Below the pieces are notes generated by a model, which saw nothing but the letters and a program-made list of their open reading frames with translations, had not been told where the DNA came from and searched no databases. A DNA stretch of 64,000 nucleotides from Micropterus salmoides (Eukaryota; Chordata; Actinopteri; Centrarchiformes; Centrarchidae): positions 19,287,000-19,350,999 of the forward strand of contig NW_024040040.1 of NCBI RefSeq assembly GCF_014851395.1, in the 5' to 3' direction. Both the position numbers and the translations under genes were made by a program. Each line of letters begins with the position of its first letter. The first letter of the stretch is position 1. This document shows, one piece after another, positions 41,919 through 46,488 of the stretch.

Positions 41919-43138
41919 GAGGTGTCAATAAATGATCCCATGCTGGCAATATGAAGTATACATCATACTGTATACAATCTAAATAATCTAATACGTATAA
42001 TCTTGTAAATGATCAAATCTGTCATTCAACAATAGTAGTGCACACATGTCATATTCAATGCTGGCATTATAGAAAATACACCATACAATATACAATCTAA
42101 ATCATCTAATATAATAAAATCTAATAAATCTGGTAAAATCTATCTAGAATTTAATAATCTAATTTCACCACACTCCATATGAAATTTCAAAGAGCAAAGT
42201 AAGACTTTGTCACGTAAAGCTTAGAAAAGGCAAACAACTCACAGCCCAAAGTTAAATAAAGTAATACATAAACCAATTAACCAGCTTCCTCCTGAACCTT
42301 AAACGCGTGTTAGCTCAGTACACACTGCCCATACAGTCTTGTCCTTTGCTTTGCAGGTGTGTTCATGCCTGTTGGCCTTGTGCTTCAACCTTGGATGGGC
42401 TCTGCTGCCATGGCCGCCTCGTCTGTGTCAGTGGTTCTGTCTTCTTTGCTGCTGAGAATGTGAGTCCATGTTCATTTCCATCATTTGAAAAGAGTGGAAG
42501 GAACGGTAGTTGTGAATATTATAGTCCCTCAGTTGCCAAATATTACAACTGTCATTTTACAAGTGATACATTTCAAAATAGACAAATAGAAAATCCCCTC
42601 CAATACGGACAATATAATATTAGTAGTATTATTAGAGTATTGTTTCACTCCCCGCTCTGGTTCAAACTTTCAAGACTTTCGAGTGTTGCATCTATGACCA
42701 CTGTAACCACACCCAGTAGTGATGTCACAGGGTACCACAACCTGGAGTACACTGCTATAGCACTACCTCGCTTTCATTTCAAGTTTCATTATATATTTTA
42801 CCACACTTCATCATATCATATCTCAGAGGTGAATAAAATAACCATCTGTTTCCTTCAGGTACAAGAAAACCTCGGTGGAGCTGTATGAGGTGCGTGTGCG
42901 GGGCTGCATGAGGAGCCTTCGGTCGTCACAGATTAGCACACATCTGGGTGTAGACAGCCAGCGGCGCAGCCCTGCTCTCCCCGCCAAAGCTCGGGAACAG
43001 CTGAGCCAAAGCAACGTGGCCCCTCCTGTCCTCTCTAGCCAGCCGTCCAGTCAGGGGCCATCTATAAACTCAGTCTGGGAGCAGCAGGACCGCTATTCCC
43101 TCCTGGACCACCAGACTGCAGAGGACCTTAATGTGTAG
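8819..43138 (+). CDS. atp7b: ATP7B-type copper-transporting P1B-ATPase (complete, 21 exons)
   Basis: Exons: 8819-8980, 18109-18844, 22645-22878, 22964-23127, 23263-23424, 23506-23579, 26448-26631, 29957-30190, 32517-32608, 32734-32861, 33400-33554, 34389-34523, 34630-34824, 35881-36063, 36197-36377, 39598-39738, 39828-39970, 40061-40264, 40348-40465, 42357-42459, 42859-43138. They sum to 4008 nt, 1335 residues, with all phases agreeing. Human ATP7B also has 21 exons (1465 residues). The enzyme pumps Cu+ from cytosol into the trans-Golgi lumen or vesicles, driven by ATP. ATP7B is preferred over ATP7A because of GTAEASSEHPLG, CKEELG...GYC.DFQAVPGCGI and the FMP.G.VLQPWMGSAAMAA context, though the last is shared. 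The shorter length reflects one fewer metal-binding domain and a different exon 1. The introns are rich in transposons. Confidence 0.95.
8981..9235. other. Start of atp7b intron 1, no feature recognised
   Basis: Unique-looking non-coding sequence after the exon 1 donor at 8981. No reading frame, RNA gene or repeat could be supported. Confidence 0.4.
9236..9660 (-). repeat. Abundant teleost repeat (AAGTA/TACTT-rich, unclassified)
   Basis: Read on the minus strand it starts AGTGGTGGAGGAATTAGGCAG and continues with phrases such as CAAGTGTTGAGTACACAAG and ends in ACTTCAGTAAAAGTACTTTC. This matches a high-copy teleost repeat recalled as 'agtggtggaagaagtattcagatcc'. No coding content. Confidence 0.5.
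9661..9847. mobile_element. hAT-like repeat fragment (right end)
   Basis: Ends AATAATCAACAGATTATT ... AATAACCGTTTAGCAGCCCTA, the right terminus of the same common repeat whose left end is at 6601. It directly abuts the preceding repeat, and the left part is missing. Confidence 0.5.
11899..11954. repeat. Perfect 27-bp inverted repeat with 2-nt loop
   Basis: The left arm 11899-11925 (GGTTCATGG...CCCTTAA) is exactly the reverse complement of 11928-11954 (TTAAGGG...CCATGAACC), separated only by GG. Fifty-four of 56 bases pair. It is GC-rich within an AT-rich intron. It could be a cruciform-prone site, a fold-back from repair, or an assembly artefact. Confidence 0.9.
12321..12392 (+). pseudogene. 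tRNA-Arg(CCT) pseudogene
   Basis: Starts GCCCCAGTGGCCTAATGG, has anticodon loop CTCCTAA and T-arm GTGGGTTCAAGTCCCAT, clearly a tRNA-Arg-CCT. The anticodon stem 5' side (CTATC against GCCAG) and the acceptor 3' strand (TGGGGGG against GCCCCAG) have mismatches, so it is unlikely to fold correctly. Related fragments lie in intron 6 and at 52132. Confidence 0.75.
12930..15905 (+). mobile_element. L2-type LINE, near full length but decayed
   Basis: Broken frames in order: apurinic endonuclease (12974-13573, with DFLCVTETWLN, then 13594-13968, with ILGDFNIH, HTLDLVLSLG and LSDHKP), reverse transcriptase (14489-15029, with FQTGFR, DLSAACDTVDHD, GVPQGS and YADDTQLYL), and the L2-typical C-terminus (15283-15693, with AARLLTGTRKRDHISP and DALHWLPV). 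The tail ends in a TTGAC microsatellite at about 15886-15901, as L2 tails in fish do. Stops and frameshifts separate the parts, including between QGS and YADD. It is not autonomous now. Orientation matches the host gene. The 5' boundary is approximate. Confidence 0.9.
15906..18108. other. atp7b intron 1, 3' part, nothing recognised
   Basis: AT-rich, no coding frame with a recognisable domain. A 12-bp perfect hairpin (TTTTTTAGGATT, spacer, AATCCTAAAAAA) sits at about 18008-18036, some 70 bases before the exon 2 acceptor. Pyrimidine-rich TTTCTTTTATCTTTTCAG precedes exon 2. Confidence 0.5.
18109..23579 (+). CDS. atp7b: atp7b exons 2-6: N-terminal metal-binding domains
   Basis: Five ferredoxin-like HMA folds can be read. 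HMA-a (about residues 88-152) has no CxxC: the GMTCxSC position reads GLPPEHQ, with Pro97 and Gln100 where the cysteines should be. HMA-b has CQSC (164-167), HMA-c CNSC (242-245), HMA-d CASC (362-365) and HMA-e CASC (438-441). Exon 2 holds the first three, exon 3 a linker plus the start of HMA-d, exon 4 the rest, exon 5 HMA-e. Human ATP7B has six CxxC domains; here four are intact. The two nearest the membrane, which are the ones needed for transport in the human enzyme, are intact. Atox1-type chaperones deliver Cu+ to these sites. Exon 6 ends with a GC donor. Confidence 0.93.
19029..20632 (+). mobile_element. Tc1/mariner element A (atp7b intron 2)
   Basis: About 1604 bp. The left end CAGTCTGGAAGTATTGCAACG and right end CAATACTTTTGGAGGGGACTG are inverted, and the inverted similarity runs on for well over 100 bp (GTTCACTGAAGACATTTGGG appears at both ends). 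The left flank is TA and the right flank is CA, a decayed TA duplication. Contains one broken transposase. Confidence 0.88.
19374..20391 (+). pseudogene. Tc1-like transposase, broken
   Basis: The N-terminal helix-turn-helix half (19374-19733: LSMGEKQAIVKLRKEGKS, GRPRKT hinge) stops at TAA 19731. A spoiled stretch with TGA codons follows, including the first catalytic Asp region (TDETKINLY can still be read out of the main frame). The C-terminal half 19852-20391 keeps the second Asp (QQDNDPKHTA) and the Glu (SPDLNPIEH). Not functional. Confidence 0.85.
20633..22242. other. atp7b intron 2, no feature recognised
   Basis: No coding frame with a recognisable domain and no clear repeat between the Tc1 copy and the SINE. 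Confidence 0.4.
22243..22490 (+). mobile_element. tRNA-derived SINE (atp7b intron 2)
   Basis: The head GGCTGTGGCTCAGGAGGTAG matches a tRNA A box and GGTCAATCCCC a decayed B box. The body has GTGTCCTTGGGCAAGCTACTGA, CCTGGTGGCTGTTCCACCAG and the end AGGCGCTATACAAATATGG. This arrangement is that of a common percomorph SINE. It sits about 150 bases before exon 3. Confidence 0.82.
23580..23581 (+). other. Non-canonical GC splice donor, atp7b intron 6
   Basis: Exon 6 ends CAACA at 23579 and the intron starts GCAAGT. The next exon at 26448 starts G-TGG, completing Gln and giving EIQQWKNSF, which lines up with human MEIKQWKKSF. The nearby GT at 23584 would throw exon 7 out of frame. Confidence 0.85.
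23595..23744 (-). mobile_element. tRNA-Arg-headed SINE-like repeat, copy A (body)
   Basis: Shares with the copies at 24467 and 26190 the phrases CCATTGTGTAATTTAAC, TTTCTGGTTGGCACAT, CAGAAAGGGAATGTC and GGAATAGACCCAT. It begins only about 15 bases after the exon 6 donor. Its tRNA-like head seems to be the piece at 24421-24466, cut off by the hAT-like insertion between them. Confidence 0.55.
23745..24420 (-). mobile_element. hAT-like non-autonomous element inside SINE copy A
   Basis: The right end, read on the minus strand, is TTAGTGATGTGCGGATCAAT followed by AAGTATCGATATTTC, like a widespread fish hAT end. The left end has repeated CCGATACCAATACC. No transposase. It splits the SINE-like copy. 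Confidence 0.45.
24421..24715 (-). mobile_element. tRNA-Arg-headed SINE-like repeat, copy A head plus copy B
   Basis: 24421-24466 is part of a reversed tRNA-Arg(CCT) (CCTGGCTTAGGAGGTCAG), followed by body B (CCATTGTGTACTTTAAC ... AGGAATAGACCCATTAAG). At 24640-24715 lies a reversed tRNA-Arg(CCT) head (CCTGGCTTAGGAGGCCAGTG, TTATCCATTAGGCCACTGAG) that lacks the T-loop. So two head-plus-body units lie in tandem on the minus strand. Confidence 0.6.
24731..25977 (+). mobile_element. Tc1/mariner element B (atp7b intron 6)
   Basis: 1247 bp, flanked by TA on both sides (24729-24730 and 25978-25979). The terminal inverted repeats CAGGTGCTGGTCATATAATT and its complement are perfect at the tips. A (TA)n expansion lies in the left repeat at about 24761-24790. 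Shorter than the usual roughly 1.6 kb because of an internal deletion. Confidence 0.92.
25045..25716 (+). CDS. Tc1-like transposase with in-frame internal deletion
   Basis: Open from ATG 25045 (MGKTADLTDVQK) to stop. The paired DNA-binding domain is intact with a GRKK hinge. The first catalytic Asp position reads FSEESKF, so Asp is changed to Glu. After VWGAVSSADVGPH the frame jumps to RLIDSMPRRIAVV, so the middle of the catalytic domain (second Asp, DPxHTA and SPDLNPIE regions) is absent, but the frame is kept to the family's normal C-terminal end. About 224 codons. It cannot be catalytic but could still bind DNA. Confidence 0.85.
   Translation: MGKTADLTDVQKTTIDTLHKEGKTQKVIAKEAGCSQSSVSKHINREAKGRKRCGRKKCTSNRDNRTLERIVKQNPFKNVGEIHKEWTAAGVSASRTTTHRCMQDMGFSCRIPCVKPLLNKTQCQKRLAWAKDKKDWTAAEWSKVMFSEESKFCISFGNQGPRVWRKRGEAQNPRCLKSSVKFPQSVMVWGAVSSADVGPHRLIDSMPRRIAVVIQAKGAPTKF
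26190..26332 (-). mobile_element. tRNA-Arg-headed SINE-like repeat, copy C
   Basis: CCATTGTGTAATTTAACG, TTTCTGGTTGGAACAT, GGTTAGGACATAGATAGGGA and GAGCAATAGTG match copies A and B. The head is reduced to GGGGCCACTGGGGCTAC. It is about 115 bases upstream of exon 7. Confidence 0.6.
26448..43138 (+). CDS. atp7b: atp7b exons 7-21: membrane and catalytic core
   Basis: Exons 7-8 encode the first four membrane helices (about residues 515-635; for example NMDVLIVLATSIAYIY and MLFVFIALGRWLEH). The actuator TGE is at 723-725, split across exons 10 and 11. The copper-binding CPC is at 848-850 in exon 13. The phosphorylation motif DKTG is at 892-895 (Asp892). SEHPL is at 932-936, the motif hit by the common human Wilson disease change. 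TGDN is at 1088-1091 and MVGDGVNDSP at 1132-1141. The last two helices are in exons 19-20. The C-terminal tail has RYSLLDH with a dileucine at 1324-1325, the signal that recycles ATP7A/B from the periphery to the trans-Golgi. All catalytic motifs are intact, so the pump looks functional. The intron after exon 13 has a weak GC donor. Confidence 0.95.
27211..27216. other. Target-site duplication GATTAG (left)
   Basis: GATTAG directly precedes the LTR start TGTTATGG and is repeated at 29580-29585 directly after the LTR end CCACAACA. Confidence 0.85.
27217..27441 (-). repeat. 3' LTR (shortened)
   Basis: 225 bp. Same ends as the other LTR but lacks about 355 bp between GGTGAGGGAGAG and CACACACAGGGGGAGAGG. 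The break falls at short GAGAG repeats, suggesting slippage or recombination deletion. Confidence 0.8.
27578..28666 (-). CDS. Long Pro/Ala/Ser-rich repeat ORF inside LTR element (unknown)
   Basis: 362 codons open on the minus strand over the internal tandem repeats. Repeated phrases are HFKGTRLAIFSG and RPASPLPVPGPASTASLQP, and at the end LVPLLCPRDARLN units of 14 residues. It is GC-rich low-complexity sequence with a period that is sometimes in frame, so openness may be a by-product of repeat composition. No known domain. Confidence 0.3.
   Translation of the reverse strand: MPALDPHRHFKGTRLAIFSGCRGGHRRRRGHHPSLYLGPLPASATSPRPASATSPQPLPMPASAASPLPDPRPASPLPVPGPASTASLQPATPVTQPACHPPYPPNPTLDPHPHFKGTRLAIFSGCRGGHRRRRGHHGSRQHPPLSLGPLPASAASPQPVPMPASPLPDPRPASPLPVPGPASTASLQPAPPVTQPACHPPYPPDPTLDPHCQFKGTRLAIFSSAMVVIEGDVAITAPANTRHFPLVLCLLAPLISSLSLLIPSRLTTSLVLISSPLAPLAPSLSLDLLAPLASSLSLLNPLVPLLCPRDTRLNTLVPLLCPRDARLNSLVPLLCPQAPCLALFPQFCPAHSPDFSQPCPPL
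27651..27770. repeat. 42-bp tandem repeat (about three copies)
   Basis: GGCAGAGCAG(C/T)GG(G/A)ACCAGGG begins at 27661, 27703 and 27745, a 42-bp period in phase with the minus-strand frame (14 codons). Confidence 0.85.
27911..28660. repeat. About 300-bp tandem repeat (2.5 copies)
   Basis: CGCTAGCAGGCAGAGGACCA recurs at 27911, 28206 and 28537. Each unit carries GATGGCCACGTCTCCTTCGATG and GGGTTCCCTTGAA. Unit lengths are about 295 and 331 bp. CTAGCGGCGCTAGC-like short palindromes are scattered within. Confidence 0.85.
28748..28981 (-). CDS. Short ORF at LTR-element 5' end (unknown, gag-position)
   Basis: Begins with ATG 18 bases inside the 5' LTR on the minus strand: MELATTFQQTASQLCMELLE, then QEKWRDSSHMGYKKALLTFG. 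The first half is amphipathic, possibly coiled coil. 77 codons. Its position fits a gag remnant, but no gag domain or zinc knuckle is visible. Confidence 0.4.
   Translation of the reverse strand: MELATTFQQTASQLCMELLELQEKWRDSSHMGYKKALLTFGQVKVSQRPRLRDSIPEWLARFFHLPASAASPRWTSS
29000..29579 (-). repeat. 5' LTR (longer copy)
   Basis: 580 bp, starts TGTTATGG and ends CACAACA. Near-identical to the left LTR over shared parts, with scattered differences (ACGCAACACTCGGG against ATGCAACACTTGGG). The extra middle part is GA-rich. Confidence 0.8.
29580..29585. other. Target-site duplication GATTAG (right)
   Basis: Matches 27211-27216 exactly; it marks the integration site of the LTR element. Confidence 0.85.
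30340..30705. repeat. Degenerate short tandem repeats (about 30-bp motif)
   Basis: Motif variants of GGTTGAAATAGTTAGCTAAAAGTAA and GATAAATGGT repeat many times with substitutions and length changes across atp7b intron 8. It is AT-rich with no coding content. Confidence 0.6.
31083..32177 (+). mobile_element. Tc1-like element C, C-terminal half deleted (atp7b intron 8)
   Basis: 1095 bp with TA flanks (31081-31082, 32178-32179). Ends are CACTACTCAAAAAAATAAAG and TTATTTTTTTGAGCAGTG. The transposase N-terminal half is present; after GGISLGGRTALHVLARV the sequence jumps to 3'-flanking element DNA, so the catalytic end is gone. Same family as the inverted copy at 38316. Confidence 0.88.
31380..32008 (+). 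pseudogene. Tc1-like transposase fragment (N-terminal)
   Basis: MRRSLQPTQVAQVVQLIQDG starts the helix-turn-helix region (ATG 31380), and RRRGGGRRRATTQQQDRYL is the hinge. At about 31800 a frame change after REHQDWQI separates it from the frame containing LFTDESRFPLST (first catalytic Asp) at 31796-32008. The remainder is deleted. Confidence 0.8.
32178..33399. other. atp7b introns 8-10, remaining sequence
   Basis: Apart from exons 9 (32517-32608) and 10 (32734-32861) and the imperfect palindrome at 33140, no feature was recognised. Confidence 0.4.
33140..33176. repeat. Imperfect 17-bp palindrome
   Basis: CAATCTAACGGTGAGTA and TACTCACCATTAGATTG pair with a single mismatch around a 3-nt loop. 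It directly follows a (TA)n run in atp7b intron 10. Confidence 0.8.
33726..33778. mobile_element. Minimal Tc1 terminal-repeat relic
   Basis: ACTTACAGGTGCAGCTCAAA and GATGCACCTGTATGTTC are facing Tc1-like tips only about 50 bp apart, with no interior left. Confidence 0.4.
33856..33891. repeat. Perfect 16-bp palindrome with CAAA loop
   Basis: AAGTACTGTGCTTTCA (33856-33871) and TGAAAGCACAGTACTT (33876-33891) are exact reverse complements with a 4-nt loop, in atp7b intron 11. Confidence 0.9.
34825..34826 (+). other. Non-canonical, weak GC splice donor, atp7b intron 13
   Basis: Exon 13 ends CACAAG at 34824 and the intron starts GCAATA, with no in-frame GT nearby. Exon 14 starts at 35881 with IGVVMFDKTG, giving EMAHK-IGVVMFDKTG as in human EMAHK-IKTVMFDKTG. 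Unlike the other two GC donors, positions +5/+6 are T and A rather than G and T, so the site is weaker than typical GC-AG introns. Confidence 0.75.
34831..35880. other. atp7b intron 13, no feature recognised
   Basis: About 1.05 kb between the GC donor and the exon 14 acceptor. No coding frame or repeat could be supported. Confidence 0.4.
36149..36178. repeat. (GT)n microsatellite
   Basis: About 15 GT dinucleotides immediately upstream of the exon 15 acceptor (exon starts 36197). Part of the polypyrimidine tract region is therefore replaced by GT repeats. Confidence 0.95.
36494..36553 (+). pseudogene. tRNA-Ile(AAT)-like pseudogene lacking the anticodon arm
   Basis: GCTCAGCCAGTTAGAGTGTG resembles the D-arm and A box of tRNA-Ile, and GGGGTTCAACCCCCATACTGGCCA its T-arm and 3' end. 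The anticodon arm between them is missing. Confidence 0.6.
36688..36802 (+). pseudogene. tRNA-Ile half followed by truncated tRNA-Arg-like gene
   Basis: ATGGTGCTAACAACGACAAG looks like the anticodon arm of tRNA-Ile(AAT). About 60 bases later GACCACGTTGCCTAATGGAC begins a tRNA-Arg-like sequence at 36773 that breaks off after GTCGTCTG. The same order and spacer phrases (TTGAGTTGGA, CAATAAAT, GAGTGACC or GAGCGACT) recur at 56024-56193. Confidence 0.6.
36803..38315. other. atp7b intron 15, first part, nothing recognised
   Basis: A C-run/(CA)n at about 37090-37112. No coding frame with a domain and no clear repeat. Confidence 0.4.
38316..39342 (-). mobile_element. Tc1-like element D, middle deleted (atp7b intron 15)
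   Basis: 1027 bp with TA flanks. Ends are CACTGCTCAAAAAAATAAAG and TTATTTTTTTGAGCAGTA. Read on the minus strand it has the family's left end, a short N-terminal remnant, then a jump to the catalytic end. Same family as element C but inverted. Confidence 0.88.
38567..39056 (-). pseudogene. Tc1-like transposase fragment (C-terminal half kept)
   Basis: On the minus strand, 38567-38881 encodes the C-terminal catalytic part with WPARSPDLNPIEHIWD (catalytic Glu) and IRSMPRRCREVIQARGGHT. The N-terminal part is reduced to scraps near 38890-39056. The helix-turn-helix core and the second Asp block are missing. Confidence 0.8.
40493..40680 (+). mobile_element. tRNA-derived SINE with L2-type tail (atp7b intron 19)
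   Basis: The head has GTTGCATAGATAAGATGCTTG and the B-box-like GGGTTCGATTCCC. The body has CTGAGCAAGACACTTAACCCC. The tail GTAAGTCGCTTTGGATAAAAGCGTCAGCTAAATG is the 3' end shared with L2-type LINEs, which supply the reverse transcriptase. Confidence 0.85.
40690..41240 (+). mobile_element. 5'-truncated LINE fragment (RT C-terminus)
   Basis: Broken frames include LKYLGLTLDDKFTFNQHTKD-like and THPLNHHF, SGCRYRSLRCRKARFGKNR, the C-terminal region of a CR1/L2-like LINE. No endonuclease or YADD block. It directly follows the SINE. Confidence 0.65.
41241..42356. other. Rest of atp7b intron 19
   Basis: CAGTGCTGTGAAAAAGAATT at 41327 resembles a DNA-transposon tip but no partner end was found. A (CA)n of about 18 units lies at about 41879-41914. 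Otherwise nothing recognised. Confidence 0.45.
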
Positions 43139-44310
43139 TAAAGGGAAAAGGGAAGAAGGACTATTTCTATGTATTTATGTAAATAGAGAAGTTTAAAAGT
43201 CCTCTTATTTTGGTGTGACATTTGTACTGCACATTCACTTTTACCTTTTGTACCCTAAACCACGATTATGATTTACAAGCTGCTAGCACTTACAAAGTGA
43301 AGGTATTACTGAAGCATTGTGCATTTAGTTCTGTTTTCTTCCAATATGAAATACCTTTGCTTGTGTGTCACACAACTCCTGAGTCACTGCTGTACAAATG
43401 CACTTTTACAGTATACATAACTCAAAGTAAAGCTACATGTTGTCTGGCTGGATAAGGCAGTGTGAGTGTTTGTTTGAGAATCTCAGGTTATACATAATGC
43501 ATGAGCTGATAGAGAAAAATCATGACAAGTTTGTGTTTGTACCTCTAATCTCCTAAAAAAAAAAAAAATTCCACCTATTTCATCGGATTTTCTGCTTTGA
43601 TTGAAAACGTGCACGTCATCCTGGGTGTAGAGCTGTCACTCAAGCAAAAAGAAAAGCATTTCTCCATGTTGTGGTCTTTGTATTTGTATTTGTATTCTTA
43701 AACAAAGCTTCACACATGCTCCTATATAGAAGTGAAGAAGAAGTAGAGCACAGAGCTGGATTTTTCTTTCAAATGTATTCTGAGCTGTGCCAAAGATAAT
43801 TAATGGAGTAGATTAATCATATGAGTAATCCATAGAGTCTATAGTTAACCAGGAAAAATCAGTTTCACATTTATTCAAGCTGAATCATAGGTGAATAGAT
43901 ATATTGGCTTCAGAGATATAAATAGGACTGCTGTCTCACCCACCTAACTTCACAGCAGACATTTTGACATGTGAAAGCAGGAAAAGCGCATGCTTACTGG
44001 GACACTTAATGGTAAGCCATCATTAATCTTATTAATTACACCTGTGCCATTCCTGCCGAGCCAAAAGGTCTACTAATTATTTCCCTTGGATACAGACTTT
44101 AGACATTAGAAACATGGCTGTTCACATGCACTTTATATTTTAGGTAAGTGTTACAGGATCATTTCACTCAAAGCAAATTTGTTTATGTGACAGTTTGCTT
44201 TTCACTGCTGCCGCTACTACTAAGAGTAGGAAATCAGAGACACATAAACTGCTATTCCCTTTAATATATTATAATTTATCTTATTTAGTTATTTTTAATT
44301 CCTAAATAAA
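43139..44310 (+). other. Probable atp7b 3' UTR and downstream sequence
   Basis: Follows the TAG at 43136-43138. The first clear AATAAA is at 44305-44310; the true transcript end is not determined. No coding frame recognised. Confidence 0.4.
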
Positions 44311-46488
44311 AGGAAATTGGACTTTCATTACACTTCTTTAAAACTTCAGTGGGGAACCCAGAGCATTTGACCTCTTGTAGGCTTATTCACACAGTGAGTG
44401 TTGTTGAGGTCTCATGTGGCTCGTTAGTCCACCTGGTTGTCATGTGCCAGTTGTCAGAGTCACATGAGTCTGGGTGTGAATGGGTGTTAAACTGCCAGGG
44501 AAGCAATGTCAGTACAGCACTGTAAGTGGCTGATAAAGGCCATAGTATGCCAAAAATGAACCTATTCGCACGATGCGGTGTCTGAACATGTCTGAAAAGT
44601 GTTTATAGCTGTTCCAAACAAAACCATAGTAATGAGTGACTTGCGATAATCATTCCAATAATGATAATAGTGCACATTTCTTAAAGGCTTTCAAGGTGTT
44701 GTAAAAAGTGATGGAAGTGGTTAAAAAAAAAGAGTGCAGATTATGGATTCGGCATGATTTGGAAGTTTTGGAAAGTTACATAAAATGTCGGATGCAGCCC
44801 CTCCCCTCAATTCTAATGTCAAAAATCTGTGGGAAGAGGCAGTTTCAGAGGCTATATGACCATCTGAATAGCACTTAGTTTGAACCATACCAATCCCTCT
44901 AGTCTTTTTTGTATTGAGTCATGCACTTGTTCAGCAACTGTATTGTCTCTGCATTGTTTAGGTCTTTGCATTCCTTCTATATCTACCAAACCACTAAGAT
45001 TACATTGCTCGGCTTCTGTTTATGTTAGGCAGCTTGTATTTTAGTGGGTGGTGGATGTTGACTAGTATGTATTGGTTTTTTTTGATAAGAGGCCAAACAT
45101 CTTTAAGATACTACAGCAAATCCAGTCTTTCACTTTTAGATATCCAATGGCATGGATCTGCAGACATGATCTTTCTATTGGTCTGTTGCTACAATTATGT
45201 ATTTTATTCATGGATTTGACTGTCTGTCTGAAGAGAGAGATTTTACTGCATATTCCCAGTGATGGTTTTTATCTCCTCTGCACAGATTATCAATTGCATC
45301 TTTTCTTTCAGTGTTATCTTTTATGACTGTATTTTGTCACAGTGCCAACACATTTAAACGTATCCTTAATAGGGTCAAAATGCATTTTACAGCATTGTTA
45401 TATGGACGCACAGCACCCTGGGGAGTACTTTGCTTGCTCAGCTCGCATCTATAATCATGTTTAGGCTGATGCATTCAAGCTGCCTTCCCAGCCTGCAGCT
45501 GAGCGCATCTTTAGTTCGACAGAAAAACCCACAGACACAGTCCGATGGTCCCAGAAAGATGCAGAGACACTCAAAAATGCCCTCTGGCAGACAACGAGAA
45601 GGTGTTAGCTTCACTTATTTATTTATTTATTTAGTTTTGAGCATATTTTAGAGAGAGCAGAAAAACACACAATTGTCAAAAATCTGTGGTCCGTGCCCTT
45701 GACTTTGAAACCCCTCAAAAGGTTCTTTCAGCATGAGCATGTAAATCCTATGACAACTAGACAAAGTCAAAGAGGATCAAGTCGAGTCTTCTTGTAAGCT
45801 GTTGGACTGTCCAATTACAGCACTGTATACTGTACATTTCCTTTAAGACACATCATAACATGCCTCTTTAATGGCTTTTATTAACAAATTTACTTTGTTC
45901 TCCATGTAACATTCTACTTTTCTGACATATGCAACTGTCAGGTCTCTGGTAGTTTTCCTGTGTGTGTGCAGTGAGTCTACAGGTCAGTCCAAGTCAGGGC
46001 ACAATCTGCTGCTCTCCTGCAGAGAAGTGTCAGCTGTTTGTAATGCGTGGAAGAAGAAGGTAAGAACTGTGTAGTTCATCACCTTGTGTTTTCTTCTAGA
46101 GTTTTAGTTGTTTGGTTTGTTTACTTCTAATTAGAAGGCTAAACAAAGTAAACTAAACCTAAAGTAACAGATTTGTATCATACATTACTTTGTCATAATG
46201 GTACTACCCAGACGAGGGAAGTGTATTTTCTGATTTATAGGTATGGAAAAGGGTTTTAAAAGATGTCAGCTCATTTAAACTCATTCACACACATGACACA
46301 CTTGCCTTGAGGGTGGATACCCTTGAGTGAAAATTTTTCGGCTATTCTGCAAAGACAATGACCCAAGAGCAGTAGAGGAGGAAAAATAAATGTATTTACA
46401 ACAGCCTAGAGGGATTAAATATTTCACACTGCAAAGGTACACTTAGCTGTGATATAGTTGTTTTTAACTTTTCTTAAACAGATATACA
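44311..46488. other. Intergenic, no gene recognised
   Basis: ORFs of up to 84 codons (for example 45072-45326) are hydrophobic low-evidence frames without domains. A TTTA run lies at about 45617-45636. Confidence 0.4.

Noticed and set aside
42307..42888. 193-codon plus-strand ORF
   Set aside because: Read-through of atp7b exon 20 in a shifted frame into intron 20; no domain of its own.
8819..43138. ATP7A rather than ATP7B identity
   Set aside because: Motif contexts such as GTAEASSEHPLG and CKEELG...QAVPGCGI match ATP7B better than the ATP7A forms (GTAESNSEHPLG, CKQELD...QVVPGCGI); a tree with both fish paralogues would settle it.
45022..45651. Hydrophobic ORFs downstream of atp7b
   Set aside because: Short, AT-rich, no splice or domain support; treated as chance frames.
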